A stretch of DNA of 64,000 bases from UBA2108 sp002713215. GTDB lineage: Bacteria > Bacteroidota > Bacteroidia > Flavobacteriales_G > Salibacteraceae. The position numbers were made by a program, and so were the translations under genes. The stretch covers positions 31,162-95,161 of the forward strand of contig CALAPY010000091.1 of NCBI GenBank assembly GCA_937891015.1, given 5' to 3'. Numbering within the stretch: position 1 is the first letter of the stretch; every line of letters begins with the position of its first letter. The notes beneath the pieces are model-generated. The model did no database searches. It was not told the DNA's origin and saw nothing but the letters and a program-made list of their open reading frames with translations. Shown here in pieces: positions 1 through 10,681 of the stretch.

Positions 1-3000
1 AATAGTCCATCACTTCCTGAAAGGTATAAAAGGTGTTGCCCCCATAAGTAATACCATCCGGGCAATCCTGAGCCCCCATAGGTACATATCCGCTGCTACA
101 AGCACATTTTACAATTTCCTTAAATGCATTTATAATGTGCGCCCGGTTCGGGTCGGTGGCCAATAGCGAACAACTGTCCAACAGATCGTTCCATTCGCCA
201 ATCACATAAGCTGCCTTGGTGTCGTCCACCAAATCGGCGCAGGTAAATTTTGTTCCCACCAGGGTATTGCTGTTATTGATAATAGCAGTAGGGTCGGAAG
301 TATATAAGTTCGGAAGTTCCAACCCAAACAGGTCATTAAAATTAGGAAATACACGGGTTTTACCGTTAGCAATCACCGGTCGACAATAGTCGTCTCGCAA
401 TTGAAACTCAATTTCATTCCTCTTGTGCAAATACAGTGAACGAAAGGCCATCCAATAGCGATCCTTATCACAATCCAGGTCATCCAGGTCTATAACATCG
501 GTCGACACGCTTAAATTTCTTCCTAAAAGGAAATTATTGATATCGTTCCAGTCAGTAAGGTCAATGTCCCAGGCATTGGCCAAAATAAGAGCTACTGCCC
601 AAATATTATAATCTATCTGTGGGTTTACCGTGGTGTTGGAATACATAAACTCAGTGTTTAGTATAAACCCATGCATATCGTTGAAGTAAAAATCACCTCT
701 TCCCACTGTGGGCCAAGGACCATAGGAAAAATAAAGATCAAGTTTTGATGTTCCTGCGCCTGAAGGAAGTGTAACCGGAAAATTGGAAAGTGTAGAAAGG
801 TTATGCCCTAAAGGATTAAACAAGCCCAATGCTACAGCTTCTTCAAATGTACTGGCCGAAAGCATTAAATCTTTAAAATAGCCCTCTTGCTGTTCATCAG
901 AATTACAGTTAATCGCTGTTGTTTCATCTGGCATTTGATGGCATTCACAATACAAATCCAAACAATTGTATTCGGGATGGTACTGTAAAAACTGATCGGT
1001 CCAGGGTATGGCATATTTTGAATTAAACAGGTTAACGTATTGTTCAATGGTAGTCACCGTAACGTTGTAACCATCAACATCGGTATAACTAAAGGATCCG
1101 CTGGAAAAATCGGCAATGTTGGAACCCGACCCATATAAAATGGAATTTTGGTCGGTACAGGAATACACTCCATCTTTATCTACTTCATAAGTGGCATATT
1201 GGCCACCAGGGTAAAAATCCTTGCGCAGCAAATCTTTGTAATATTCGCAATGCGAAATTTTACCGCAATCTTTGATGCAGTTCTTCTTTTCAATGGCATA
1301 ATCAGCTGCCGTTAGAGTAGAACTCGGATTGGCCAACAAGTATGCCGCGTAGTCTTCCTCCCACACCAACTCACACTCTACCGTACAAGGGTCTTTAAGG
1401 CATTGGTCTTGTTCAAAATTGGGAATAAAACTACGTATCGTTTCCGGGCACGAATTCTTAGAGAACGTATTCAAGTGTTGTTTTACCGCATCGGTGTTTA
1501 TTTTCATTTTCTTAATTATCCGAACCGATCCATCGGTAAGCGCTGTATACGTATGAGGACCTGTGGAATAACTAAACCCACTCCCTGGACAAGCAGCAGT
1601 TGCTGCTGTTCCCAATTTTTGGGTTTGATCAATAAAAAGATAAGTGGTACAGCCGTCTATGCTTTTGTATTCAATATAAATTTCTAAATCGTAAACACAG
1701 GAATAGCACAAATTACATTTTGAAAAATCGTTTACATCAAAATCGTAGCTCACCGAGATGGCTCCTGCTGAAACAGGAATAGTAGCTTTAACCTCAAGCG
1801 GTTTGTCGTTTACCCTATAATCGGTAAGTTGCTTATTGATAAGGGTTGGGCCGGTATAATTGGGCAACTGATCCAGATTGGAGGGCGTGGTCCCTGTTAA
1901 GCGGCTTACGTTTATGTTTCCATTCACGTCGTAAACTGTAACGGTTGTTTGTTTATTGGCATCGGTAGTACTTACCTGCTTGTAACTGGTGGTAATATCG
2001 GCCCGGTTGCCGGCATCAAAAAAGGTGGACAAAATATCAGAACTGGCATCAGTGTAGTTGTAGAACGTCTCATGATCGCTACCCAATTGATAGGTTTCCC
2101 CTACTCCACCTTGTCTAAAAAGCCTTCCGGTGTTGTCGGGCATATACTCCACTCTACTATATGTATACCCATTGCCATCGGGGACAAATGCCTGTGCTCC
2201 ATCCTTATCGGCATTGGATGAAGAATAGTAGTTTGCAGATCCTTTGGAATTGACCGCATCCAGTTGAACCAGATTAAGGGTACATTTAGGTGATCGCTTG
2301 GTATCTGTATCAAAATCTGTATTTGAAAGAGGGTTGCCCGTACTTGAAACCTTGCTTAAATCGCTTACGTAGTTAAAGTTTTCTTTACCATTTACGGGTG
2401 CTGGCATTACGGTTATTGCGGGGCGACCATTGTGATCATAAACACTGGCTCCAACCATTACCTCATTGTGAGTATGATTTGAAGCCTGCTCCTGCCTTAC
2501 TTTACCCGTTCCATCGAGGTATTGCATGGCACTTACCTGCTTGCCCTGGTCCATAAACTGGTTATAAAACAACCAGTTGGATGTTTGCCCTTGAGGGGTA
2601 ATGTCTTGTCCCGTACCGAGGTCATTGATTTTAATTATACAATTGTTTGTAAAGTCGTTACTGGCAAGCAGGTCACCAGAAGCATATCCGCTACCTCCAT
2701 TGTAGGTAGTCCACCTTCCTTCAATGTCTGTTTGGTAGTTATCCGAATTGTCATTGGTGCGCCCAATGGGTCTAAGGCGATACAGTAAATATCCTTTATC
2801 GTATACAATGGGAATCGAATACTGGGTTTCGGAAATTCGAACACGCGTTGCCCGGTTATCAAAGTCATAGTTTAAGCTGGTTGGCGCTACTTGGTGGTAA
2901 TCACTAACAAAGGTCCATTCCAAATCGTAAGCCACTGCTCCCAAAACGTGTTCCCAGTGAACATCCAACTCCCTGTCGGTAAATCTATGATCGAAAAATG

Positions 3001-3577
3001 TGCCCAGCGATCCAACCACCGGAAATCCTGTATAGTCAAAGGCATAGAATCGATCTATATCGAATCCAACCTCCAGGTATGCATTCTGCATCAAATTCAA
3101 CTGTCCATTTCCTGTTTCAGTAATGCTAACTATTTCGGTCTCTATTTTTAATGCATCATTAAAAATATAAAGGTCCATATCGGAATAGGTGGTTCCGCAA
3201 TTGCCGTCGTAAATCACTTCCAGAATAACATTGTCGGGATATTGTTGGGTAAATGTTTCGTCCCAGTAAGTTATTTTAAGTTCAACCTGCAAGGTGTAAA
3301 CTCCATAAAAATTCCAGGGCTTTGACCGGTCAAACGCCAGGGTAACGGTGTTCTTAATATCCTTATGAATAAAACTATTGTCCCACTTATTGGCCCCCGA
3401 TTGATTCAATTCCATGAAATTGAACTTATTATCAATGATGGTATTTTTCTTGCCCACGGAAAAATCGCTACCAAGAATTCGATGATTTACCTTCTCGTTG
3501 ATTCCATATCCATTCATGGAATACATGGAAACTATTATAAGGGCGAGAAAAAGTTTCTGGAGTTTAAAGAATTTCAT
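1..3577 (-). CDS. Rhs-family secreted protein with DUF6443-like segment, C-terminus beyond the window
   Basis: Open from an ATG at 3577 to the left edge without a stop, so only the first ~1192 residues are visible. The protein begins with a basic, hydrophobic signal peptide (MKFFKLQKLFLALIIVS). Around residues 350-430 there is a block with YLDGTGK, VYDHNGRP and a PAPVNGKENF segment, which resembles the DUF6443 region at the start of Bacteroidota Rhs proteins (YLDGLGR in typical members). Residues ~700-900 are cysteine-rich and contain DFYPGGQYA, close to the D(I/V)SPGGQY signature I associate with the same large family. No YD-repeat cage or C-terminal toxin is visible; if present they lie past position 1. 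It is the last visible gene of a six-gene minus-strand operon, 17 bp after its neighbour. Likely exported and surface or extracellular. The family assignment is fairly secure; an effector role is inference. Confidence 0.8.
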   Translation of the reverse strand, partial: MKFFKLQKLFLALIIVSMYSMNGYGINEKVNHRILGSDFSVGKKNTIIDNKFNFMELNQSGANKWDNSFIHKDIKNTVTLAFDRSKPWNFYGVYTLQVELKITYWDETFTQQYPDNVILEVIYDGNCGTTYSDMDLYIFNDALKIETEIVSITETGNGQLNLMQNAYLEVGFDIDRFYAFDYTGFPVVGSLGTFFDHRFTDRELDVHWEHVLGAVAYDLEWTFVSDYHQVAPTSLNYDFDNRATRVRISETQYSIPIVYDKGYLLYRLRPIGRTNDNSDNYQTDIEGRWTTYNGGSGYASGDLLASNDFTNNCIIKINDLGTGQDITPQGQTSNWLFYNQFMDQGKQVSAMQYLDGTGKVRQEQASNHTHNEVMVGASVYDHNGRPAITVMPAPVNGKENFNYVSDLSKVSSTGNPLSNTDFDTDTKRSPKCTLNLVQLDAVNSKGSANYYSSSNADKDGAQAFVPDGNGYTYSRVEYMPDNTGRLFRQGGVGETYQLGSDHETFYNYTDASSDILSTFFDAGNRADITTSYKQVSTTDANKQTTVTVYDVNGNINVSRLTGTTPSNLDQLPNYTGPTLINKQLTDYRVNDKPLEVKATIPVSAGAISVSYDFDVNDFSKCNLCYSCVYDLEIYIEYKSIDGCTTYLFIDQTQKLGTAATAACPGSGFSYSTGPHTYTALTDGSVRIIKKMKINTDAVKQHLNTFSKNSCPETIRSFIPNFEQDQCLKDPCTVECELVWEEDYAAYLLANPSSTLTAADYAIEKKNCIKDCGKISHCEYYKDLLRKDFYPGGQYATYEVDKDGVYSCTDQNSILYGSGSNIADFSSGSFSYTDVDGYNVTVTTIEQYVNLFNSKYAIPWTDQFLQYHPEYNCLDLYCECHQMPDETTAINCNSDEQQEGYFKDLMLSASTFEEAVALGLFNPLGHNLSTLSNFPVTLPSGAGTSKLDLYFSYGPWPTVGRGDFYFNDMHGFILNTEFMYSNTTVNPQIDYNIWAVALILANAWDIDLTDWNDINNFLLGRNLSVSTDVIDLDDLDCDKDRYWMAFRSLYLHKRNEIEFQLRDDYCRPVIANGKTRVFPNFNDLFGLELPNLYTSDPTAIINNSNTLVGTKFTCADLVDDTKAAYVIGEWNDLLDSCSLLATDPNRAHIINAFKEIVKCACSSGYVPMGAQDCPDGITYGGNTFYTFQEVMDY

Positions 3578-3594
3578 TTTCGTCGTGTTAAAGA

Positions 3595-4293
3595 TTATTT
3601 TAGATAATTAAGTAATTGGTATTCGCGGTATTTGTTGGTTAACTGAATACCGTTACCGTTTTGAACATAAACCGAGTTTAAAATGGCCTCAATTTTATAT
3701 TGGGGTTTGGCGTAACTTACTTTATAGAATTTAATTTTTCCGTAAACCTCATGTTCTTTGCCATTTACAAAGGCGTTGTTTCTGTTTTTTATCTCAATTT
3801 GAGTTAGCTTTTTCGCCTTCGAATCCACCTGAATTATTGCTTTTTCGAATCGGGCATTGTCTGGGTAATCAATCTTGTAGCTTCGAATTGGGCCTGTAGA
3901 ATTATTACTTACTGAAACGCCAGGAAAGGAATTAAATAAGGAATCCATTGGCAGTTGGTGTTTGCTGGCATCTAATTCTCCCATAGCCGGGTACAAACTC
4001 ACCGTTTTGTGTTCGTGGTTTATTCTTAGCACCACATGACTGGAAACAATAGATTCCTCTTGTTCGCTCTTTAGCCAAACATAGTTGGGCGTACGTACAT
4101 AGCTGGTCTTCCTTTGCTCGTACGATTTGGGCAATCGATCCAAATGAATGCTGTATTCGAGCTCCATTTGCAGGTAGCTGGACACATTCATTTTTTGATA
4201 AACCTCTTGCAATAAAGAGGGATGAGGGTGATTTCCTGCATACAATGATGCAGTTGTAAAAATTAAAACGATAAGGTTCAACATTCTTTTCAT
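3595..4293 (-). CDS. Secreted protein of the Rhs locus, possibly LolA-like fold
   Basis: A 232-residue protein with a Sec signal peptide (MKRMLNLIVLIFTTASLYAG, cleavage near residue 20). The mature part alternates short beta-strand-like segments (LEYSIHLD, HVVLRINHEHKTVSLYP, KIKFYKVSYAKPQYKIEAIL). That pattern, with a tyrosine-rich first strand and a central KAKKLTQIEIKN strand, recalls LolA-like periplasmic proteins found beside Rhs genes in Bacteroidota, but no diagnostic motif proves it. It starts 3 bp after the stop of the 2124-residue gene and ends 17 bp before the Rhs/DUF6443 gene, so it is almost certainly co-transcribed with both. An alternative in-frame ATG lies three codons downstream. 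A chaperone or carrier role for one of the giant neighbours is a guess from position only. Confidence 0.8.
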   Translation of the reverse strand: MKRMLNLIVLIFTTASLYAGNHPHPSLLQEVYQKMNVSSYLQMELEYSIHLDRLPKSYEQRKTSYVRTPNYVWLKSEQEESIVSSHVVLRINHEHKTVSLYPAMGELDASKHQLPMDSLFNSFPGVSVSNNSTGPIRSYKIDYPDNARFEKAIIQVDSKAKKLTQIEIKNRNNAFVNGKEHEVYGKIKFYKVSYAKPQYKIEAILNSVYVQNGNGIQLTNKYREYQLLNYLK

Positions 4294-4296
4294 GGT

Positions 4297-7200
4297 CTAA
4301 TTCGATTTAACAATGGATTGATGCGATTCCGAAACCGAAATGGTTCCCTTCTGAGTTTCTCTTCGTATGTGGGTCATTTGACCTTCGTCGTCAAACTGGT
4401 ACATAATGGCGTAGTTATTCTCATCCAGTTCAGCCACTTTTCTCAGGTTAACTGGGTCATAAACTGAAGCGGTCATATTAGCGGCCCAGGGTTGAATTCG
4501 CAGGTCGTCGATATAAATATTGGACGTTCCGTTATTCTTAAAAATAACCTGAATGTAATTCTCTGCACAACCTGCTGATTTGTCCATGTAAAAACGCAGA
4601 TCAAACTTTTGCCAACCGTCTATTATTTTCGATCGGGTTATTTCTTTTTTTACTGCAGCATTACAACCAGAACAGTTGCCGATATCAATATCAAAATCGG
4701 AATAGGTGGTCACCAGCTTACCAGTACCAGTATTATAAGGTTCATCGCTTTGCTTTACCCACACACTTATGAGGTAAGATTTATCCGATGAAGGGTACAC
4801 CGTTGGGCTAAAACGAGTTCGGTTTCGCCAATCGTAGTATTGGTATGCCTTAAATAAAACACATCCTGGCGATCCTGGTGCGGTAATGTTTATTATCTTA
4901 CCATTTACCGCTACATCCGTTGGATCCCAGACCAACTCCGGAGTGTTTAAGGTTTGTTCAACTTTTTCCGTACCTCCAGCAGTTAGTTTAAAACTATGCT
5001 TTCCTGTATGCGCATATTCGTCCGTCACCTTCGACCGGGTCATATCGAAATGAATATCCTTACAATCGGCGCAACTTTTAACCAGTTGTCCTCCAACCGA
5101 AATTTGGTTGGAAAAGAGCGTTTCCTTATCCTCAAAATTTTCGGATACGATTTCTCCCTGCCGTGCATTAGTAGCTTTTGCTTTGATCAAGGTATTGTTA
5201 TATCCGGCTAAATTGGACGAATAGGTTTGGGTATGGTCTACTACCTCTTCCGGGACTCCCTCAGGAGAATAGGAAGTTACTTCAGACGTAGTTATCCATT
5301 TGCAGCCCGGTAAATTGCACGACGACAGTGGACCAAAACTTCTTCCGTGTAACAAGGGAGTTGAGTTATAAAGGAAGAAGGGATCCATGCTGTATTTACC
5401 CTGATCATCAACTGGAATAAAGTTATGTGCAGCCGTTTTGGTATTCTGATTCCTTACTCCAAAATACTGGTGAGTCCTCATTGGACGCCAGTTCCCCAAA
5501 ACACCCTTTATGTAGGGATTAACTATACTTCCATCGTATAGGGAAGTAGTGCAGGAAGAGGTAACGGTGGGTACACAAGTTACGTTGTTATCTCCAGGCA
5601 ACCCGTATCCCCTCCAGTTTTCACTGTATTCCTGTGCTGAACTTTGCAGAACACCTGCATAGGCAGCATTGGATGCATTATAAATGGTATTTCCATGAGT
5701 GGGAGCGTTATCTTTAATCGAAAACCCACCCAAATTGGCGCTTAAATGATTTCTCCTGCCCGACCTTACAATCTTAAATTCTCGTATTTTCTGCTGGTCA
5801 ACAATGATGGCACCGGTACGATCGACCAGGTAAAGTCGTTCACAGGCTGCCCCTGGTAACTCGTTATAACCCAACATAACCCAATATCGTTTAGTATCCC
5901 AGGTCCATACTCCTGCCAATTCATTTTTTATAATTACCTCATCTCCCGGAAAGAAAATACCGCTTGCGGCCGATGTTATTAATCCGTTTACGTCTACAAA
6001 TTCATTTAATGAATGCTCTGTAAGTACCACACAGTTGTTATCCGATGCAGTTCCCATGCCTTCATAAACCCAGTGTGATGGATAGTTGAAATCGTAGACC
6101 GGATCCAGGTATCGGTTCGTCCTGGTTTTTAGAATCGGAGCACCCGTTCTTTGATCCAGATAAGCATTGTTTACTACTTTGAGGTAATTCTCGTTTCGGG
6201 TTTGAACCGATTTAAGAATTCCATAGCGCATGATCACCTTATTGATGGTAGCACTTTTGAAATAACGTTCGTCCTTATTTTGGAAGAGAAAAAGAGAAAA
6301 GGTAGGAACCACGTATCCACTTACTGTACTAACATCCACATTGGTTTTAACGGGTTTGGTTTCGGTTAAACTATGACTAAAACGCGAATCCAATACCACA
6401 TCTACATCTTTCCCGTAGTGCTTGTTAAGCGTAGTATTGTCAACCACATTTCCTTGTTCGTCTATGGCCGGAAATTGATTATCCAATTCCCGAATGTCCT
6501 CACTATAGTTGTATTGTTCCTGAGAAATCAATGTTTCCTGGCCAAATAAATCCATTCCATATTCGGACTCGCTTTTCATTTTACCATGCATGTCATTCAG
6601 CTCCAGTATAAATCCCTGGCTGGCCTCCATGGAGTAGGTACTATTGGACTCAAACATCGACTGCAACAATTTTGGTTTTTCTTCAATCTTTTTAGGCTCC
6701 GTCCTACTATGTCGAATCGGGAAATCCTTAGCCGTATAAAACTCGCTTACGGTATAACCAACCGTATTTTTGGTTACACCGGTATAGTCAAGAGGCATAC
6801 TCTTCACTCTTGAATAGACCACAGATGCACCTGGATATAAAAAATCTGCAAAGGGCTCCTCCATATAGAGGTAATCGTTGTTGGTATAGCTCCTTTTTAC
6901 CGTATACTTTTCGGGTTGTCTTAATGGGTTTTCCTCACCACCGGCCTGGGGTTCGTTACAAGAAACTCCGCTGGTTCCACCACCTTCAAGCTCGTATTCG
7001 AATTGCTGACCGGTAACTATTTCATCTTCACCACCGGCACTCCATCCGTCTTCCACCGTAATTTTCTTTACCCGGTGCCCACCACCAATTTTATCACCGG
7101 GATGATTTAAACGAACAAAGGAACGTAGCACGTCAACCTCTTCAGCTACTCCATCTTTGGCCCAAACGTAATTCTGTCCCTTAAAAATAGCTTTGGTATC

Positions 7201-10200
7201 CGATGCCAGTTGTTTAAAATAACCCGCTGTTTGCTGGCTAAACCCTGATGCACCGATATTGGCCCTCATATAAAAATTCAGAAATGCGCTAGCATACTGG
7301 AAAGCAGCAATGGCTATTGGGTTTAACCGGGAACCCTTTTCCTTCTTTAAATGCAAATCCTGCATTTTTACAATCACATGATGATCCGATGTGGTACCAA
7401 TCCGTTCTACAGCCATATCATTCTTATCTATATCGGCGTATCCCGTAACAAAATCATAGGACTCGTTGTTTTCCCGCAGCATTTTTAAAAAGACTTTAAA
7501 AAACAGGTGTTTCACTTCTCCGAAATAGATCTCCTGAACGTATTTTTTCTTTTCAGGGGCGGTGGTCAATGCAGTTAATGCAGCATCATCGGGCAAGAAA
7601 ATAACGATATAGCTATTGTTGTCCAAAGAACTTCTGTCGTATAAGGTAGATTCGGTACTGGTCCCAACGTTGCGTCTAAATCCATCGACCTCAAACATTT
7701 TCATTGTCCTCCTGTTTTGAACATAGGAGTAGCGATCTGCCTCATAATCAATTTTCATAATACTGCCACTGGGCATAGCAATGGAAGTCATATTCCACGC
7801 CCTGGCTGCTTCGTCTGCGGTTACCGGGTTTTGATCCGCATAGGTATATTCGAAGTTTGCCAATGGATTCCCATTCTTTCCATTGTAAACATCGGTACCC
7901 GTACCCGTAACTGCTGCTTGTTTCTTATAATTCCCCCATCGGTCGATTTCCTCAACCTTATAATCCGGGTTAATTACGGTAGGGGTCGAAGCATTATCGC
8001 TTCCATATTCAAATTCGTAAGGACTGTACTTACTTCTTTCCGTTGAATTACCGTAGGTGTAATAAACCTTTTTTAGGGTCAGCTTTCCTTTGTTCCAGTT
8101 TCTATTGTTTTGTTGACCGGGATCGTCATCATAATTCGGATCAATCAAACTGGCTCCTGAATTATTGTGAACACCTCCGCACAACGAATAATCGTATTCA
8201 AAATGAACACTCTTTATGGGCACCGGAGTACCCGAAGTTGCCGTATTGATCTTATCCTGGCGGGTATACAGATCGATCCGGTCCAGTTTCTTTATGGCCA
8301 TTCCCAGGTTTGTTTTGGTTCCTCCATCTTCTCCCGGAACTCCATATCCGTCCAGGCGATCGCTCAATGTAAATTCTGCTACGTAGTTTTTAGTTTCAAT
8401 GGAATGCAACACCCATATTTCCTTCTCTCCGTAGATATACGACCCCATGTCGTCATCCTTATTGAAATAGGACAGTGGATTATACTTGGCTGTATTTTCC
8501 AGAAAGGGGTCCCTCCACTTAAAGTTGGTTTCCAGTTTGGTGTAGTTAAATTTGGTGTATTTTCCCAAATCATCAGGGCTCGGTCCATCTCCAGTAATGT
8601 CAACGTAGTCGGGAGATAGCATTGCGGTCAATAAATATGAGGTAGCATGGGCAGGAACCTCTTTGGAGTCAAAAGAATTACTCATTCCAATAGAATTGCC
8701 TGTTGTATTATCGGCTCCCGCCACATAACCCACAAGTCCGTCCTTAAAATTATCTTGATCGTAGGACGCATTAAAAGAAACTTCTTTTTGCTTCAAGTTA
8801 TATACAGGTAATCCATACACATAACGTTGTCCGTTCCCATTGGTAACCGCTAACTCGGAGAAATGATGGGCTTTGCGATTGGCTTCAATTCTGTCCAGTT
8901 CATCAAAATTATTGTAAACCTGCTTGTTGGCTTCTGGTAATGTATTGGATTTAGAGCCATTAAAACTAAAAGAGTTATAGGAATGAATCTTCTTGTTCAG
9001 CCCAAAATTGGATGCCTCATCGGCCGTTAAATAAGAGATAATGGAATTCGTATTGTTCTCTCCTGTATGCTGTTTTAATGCCATATTAAAAGACCCCGAG
9101 TTGCCATCATCGGTCAGGTACTTGGTTTGATCGCTTAGCTGCACAGCCAACGCCTTGTCCGGTTCCAAAGCACCATCAACTAAACTATTTTCGAAAGGCG
9201 CATTTTCACCAGCTGCCTTAAAATAGAATGTTCGATAGCCATCAACGCCCGTACTTGTCTCAACATCTTCCTTTTTCTTAAACTTAAACTTGTCTGTCAA
9301 CGAACTATTCATAGACCATCCCCCTGATTGGTTGAAGAACGATATGCTGGTGGTATTTAGTCCGGCCTTTACCTTGTCGCCAAAACCGGCATCACCTGAA
9401 ACCTGGTCCTGCGAGTTTGATTCAATCACTCTCGGGTCATGCACCATTCCCAAATCATTTCTATAAGGCCTAAACGACTGAGAGAGTCCGGCTGCATTTG
9501 CAGTATAGGAGTCATACATCATAGCTACAAAAGGCAACCGGGGAGTACCGTTATAAAACGGGCCGTCCTTATCGCGGTTAAAATCCATAACATCGTATGC
9601 ATTGGCATTTTCCGAATAGCAGTAACCATACGCCTCCCGATCCCAATTTTCAATAGCAATCGACTGTTTTATATAAGTTCCCTTGGTAGCTCCCTTAAAG
9701 TTGGCCCATTTTACTTCACCCCCAATTCCAAAATCAAAGCTAAAAGCGGTAATTTTTCGGGTTGTTGGTGTATAAGGAACATAGGATTGTTCTCCGATAG
9801 CCATGTATCCACCAAAAGAAGTTCCAACGCTAACACCTCCACCTCTTTTAGTCCTAGTCTTACCATTTTTTTTCTTTTTTTCACCAACTTTCTTACCTCC
9901 GGTTTGAACATTAATGCTGGCACTGGCGTTATATCCCTTTATTCCATAGCCCGAGTTTATTGATGTACCTATATTCATACCCATAGAGGATCCTGAAAAT
10001 GCACCCGAAGTAGCGTTAAGCCTAAGCCCGGCATACGGGCTTACAGTAATTCCGTCATACGAATTATTGGTTAAATCCAAACCGATGGACGGAGAAACTG
10101 TATTTCCAATAGAAGCTCCTAAGGTCTGAGATTGTTCAAAGCCCAACCCCCTATAACTGTTGTAAAACACTCCGTATGAGTTACCTCCACTAATACCTGC

Positions 10201-10671
10201 ATTTTTTGGGTTATTGTCTGATTTATTAAAGCCCGTGTATTCCACTGTGCCACTGAAAAAAACACCATAGGTTTCGTCATCCTTCATGTGCTTTTTGTAG
10301 GATATTTTGTCGGCACCGTTAAAATCGTCCGGTAATCCACGTACATTACGCTGGATTGCCCCAGGACTCAGGTTCCAACCCAATCCTACCCAGGTGGCTT
10401 CCTGGTCCATGCTAACACCGGAATTGTAGGTTAAATTTAAGGGATAGCCATCCACATCCAACAGTGGTAGGTTATAGGAGAAGTCTCCTGTCGAAGGATT
10501 AACCAGGTCAGTCGTATTTCCCGAAGCCATTCCAACAAATTCGGGCTGGGTAGCACCACTGTTAAGCGCCCATGCTGCTGTTGGAGCTACAATTTCGGTT
10601 AAGAACAGCAGGTTAAAAATACTGGCTACAATTCTTCTCGTATTTCTTTTTCTAAGTCTTTTGAATATCAT
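4297..10671 (-). CDS. Very large Bacteroidota Rhs-associated secreted protein
   Basis: A 2124-residue protein. A basic N-terminus and hydrophobic stretch (RRIVASIFNLLFLTEIVAPTAAWA, residues ~12-35) form an export signal. Residues ~40-120 carry the family hallmark: a Q-P-E-F segment, STGDFSYNLPLLDVDGYPLN, then YNSGVSMDQEATWVGLGWNL and RNVRGLPDDFNG. This resembles the SpvB/TcaC-like start of toxin-complex and Rhs shells. Residues ~170-340 form a glycine/serine-rich beta region with a basic insert (KKKKNGKTRTKRGGG). Residues ~1880-2070 look like a carbohydrate-binding-type jelly roll ending NIYIDDLRIQPW. The C-terminus (VAELDENNYAIMYQFDDEG, then RRETQKGTISVSE) matches how this family normally ends, so the gene is complete. 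It starts 10 bp after the upstream stop and ends 3 bp before the next gene. A role as shell or scaffold partner of the adjacent Rhs protein is inference. Confidence 0.85.
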   Translation of the reverse strand: MIFKRLRKRNTRRIVASIFNLLFLTEIVAPTAAWALNSGATQPEFVGMASGNTTDLVNPSTGDFSYNLPLLDVDGYPLNLTYNSGVSMDQEATWVGLGWNLSPGAIQRNVRGLPDDFNGADKISYKKHMKDDETYGVFFSGTVEYTGFNKSDNNPKNAGISGGNSYGVFYNSYRGLGFEQSQTLGASIGNTVSPSIGLDLTNNSYDGITVSPYAGLRLNATSGAFSGSSMGMNIGTSINSGYGIKGYNASASINVQTGGKKVGEKKKKNGKTRTKRGGGVSVGTSFGGYMAIGEQSYVPYTPTTRKITAFSFDFGIGGEVKWANFKGATKGTYIKQSIAIENWDREAYGYCYSENANAYDVMDFNRDKDGPFYNGTPRLPFVAMMYDSYTANAAGLSQSFRPYRNDLGMVHDPRVIESNSQDQVSGDAGFGDKVKAGLNTTSISFFNQSGGWSMNSSLTDKFKFKKKEDVETSTGVDGYRTFYFKAAGENAPFENSLVDGALEPDKALAVQLSDQTKYLTDDGNSGSFNMALKQHTGENNTNSIISYLTADEASNFGLNKKIHSYNSFSFNGSKSNTLPEANKQVYNNFDELDRIEANRKAHHFSELAVTNGNGQRYVYGLPVYNLKQKEVSFNASYDQDNFKDGLVGYVAGADNTTGNSIGMSNSFDSKEVPAHATSYLLTAMLSPDYVDITGDGPSPDDLGKYTKFNYTKLETNFKWRDPFLENTAKYNPLSYFNKDDDMGSYIYGEKEIWVLHSIETKNYVAEFTLSDRLDGYGVPGEDGGTKTNLGMAIKKLDRIDLYTRQDKINTATSGTPVPIKSVHFEYDYSLCGGVHNNSGASLIDPNYDDDPGQQNNRNWNKGKLTLKKVYYTYGNSTERSKYSPYEFEYGSDNASTPTVINPDYKVEEIDRWGNYKKQAAVTGTGTDVYNGKNGNPLANFEYTYADQNPVTADEAARAWNMTSIAMPSGSIMKIDYEADRYSYVQNRRTMKMFEVDGFRRNVGTSTESTLYDRSSLDNNSYIVIFLPDDAALTALTTAPEKKKYVQEIYFGEVKHLFFKVFLKMLRENNESYDFVTGYADIDKNDMAVERIGTTSDHHVIVKMQDLHLKKEKGSRLNPIAIAAFQYASAFLNFYMRANIGASGFSQQTAGYFKQLASDTKAIFKGQNYVWAKDGVAEEVDVLRSFVRLNHPGDKIGGGHRVKKITVEDGWSAGGEDEIVTGQQFEYELEGGGTSGVSCNEPQAGGEENPLRQPEKYTVKRSYTNNDYLYMEEPFADFLYPGASVVYSRVKSMPLDYTGVTKNTVGYTVSEFYTAKDFPIRHSRTEPKKIEEKPKLLQSMFESNSTYSMEASQGFILELNDMHGKMKSESEYGMDLFGQETLISQEQYNYSEDIRELDNQFPAIDEQGNVVDNTTLNKHYGKDVDVVLDSRFSHSLTETKPVKTNVDVSTVSGYVVPTFSLFLFQNKDERYFKSATINKVIMRYGILKSVQTRNENYLKVVNNAYLDQRTGAPILKTRTNRYLDPVYDFNYPSHWVYEGMGTASDNNCVVLTEHSLNEFVDVNGLITSAASGIFFPGDEVIIKNELAGVWTWDTKRYWVMLGYNELPGAACERLYLVDRTGAIIVDQQKIREFKIVRSGRRNHLSANLGGFSIKDNAPTHGNTIYNASNAAYAGVLQSSAQEYSENWRGYGLPGDNNVTCVPTVTSSCTTSLYDGSIVNPYIKGVLGNWRPMRTHQYFGVRNQNTKTAAHNFIPVDDQGKYSMDPFFLYNSTPLLHGRSFGPLSSCNLPGCKWITTSEVTSYSPEGVPEEVVDHTQTYSSNLAGYNNTLIKAKATNARQGEIVSENFEDKETLFSNQISVGGQLVKSCADCKDIHFDMTRSKVTDEYAHTGKHSFKLTAGGTEKVEQTLNTPELVWDPTDVAVNGKIINITAPGSPGCVLFKAYQYYDWRNRTRFSPTVYPSSDKSYLISVWVKQSDEPYNTGTGKLVTTYSDFDIDIGNCSGCNAAVKKEITRSKIIDGWQKFDLRFYMDKSAGCAENYIQVIFKNNGTSNIYIDDLRIQPWAANMTASVYDPVNLRKVAELDENNYAIMYQFDDEGQMTHIRRETQKGTISVSESHQSIVKSN

Positions 10672-10681
10672 GAGAATGCTT

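Noticed and set aside
8167..8619. 150-codon open frame opposite the 2124-residue gene
   Set aside because: It lies wholly antisense to a well-supported gene, has no recognisable motif or ribosome site, and is one of many such shadow frames here.
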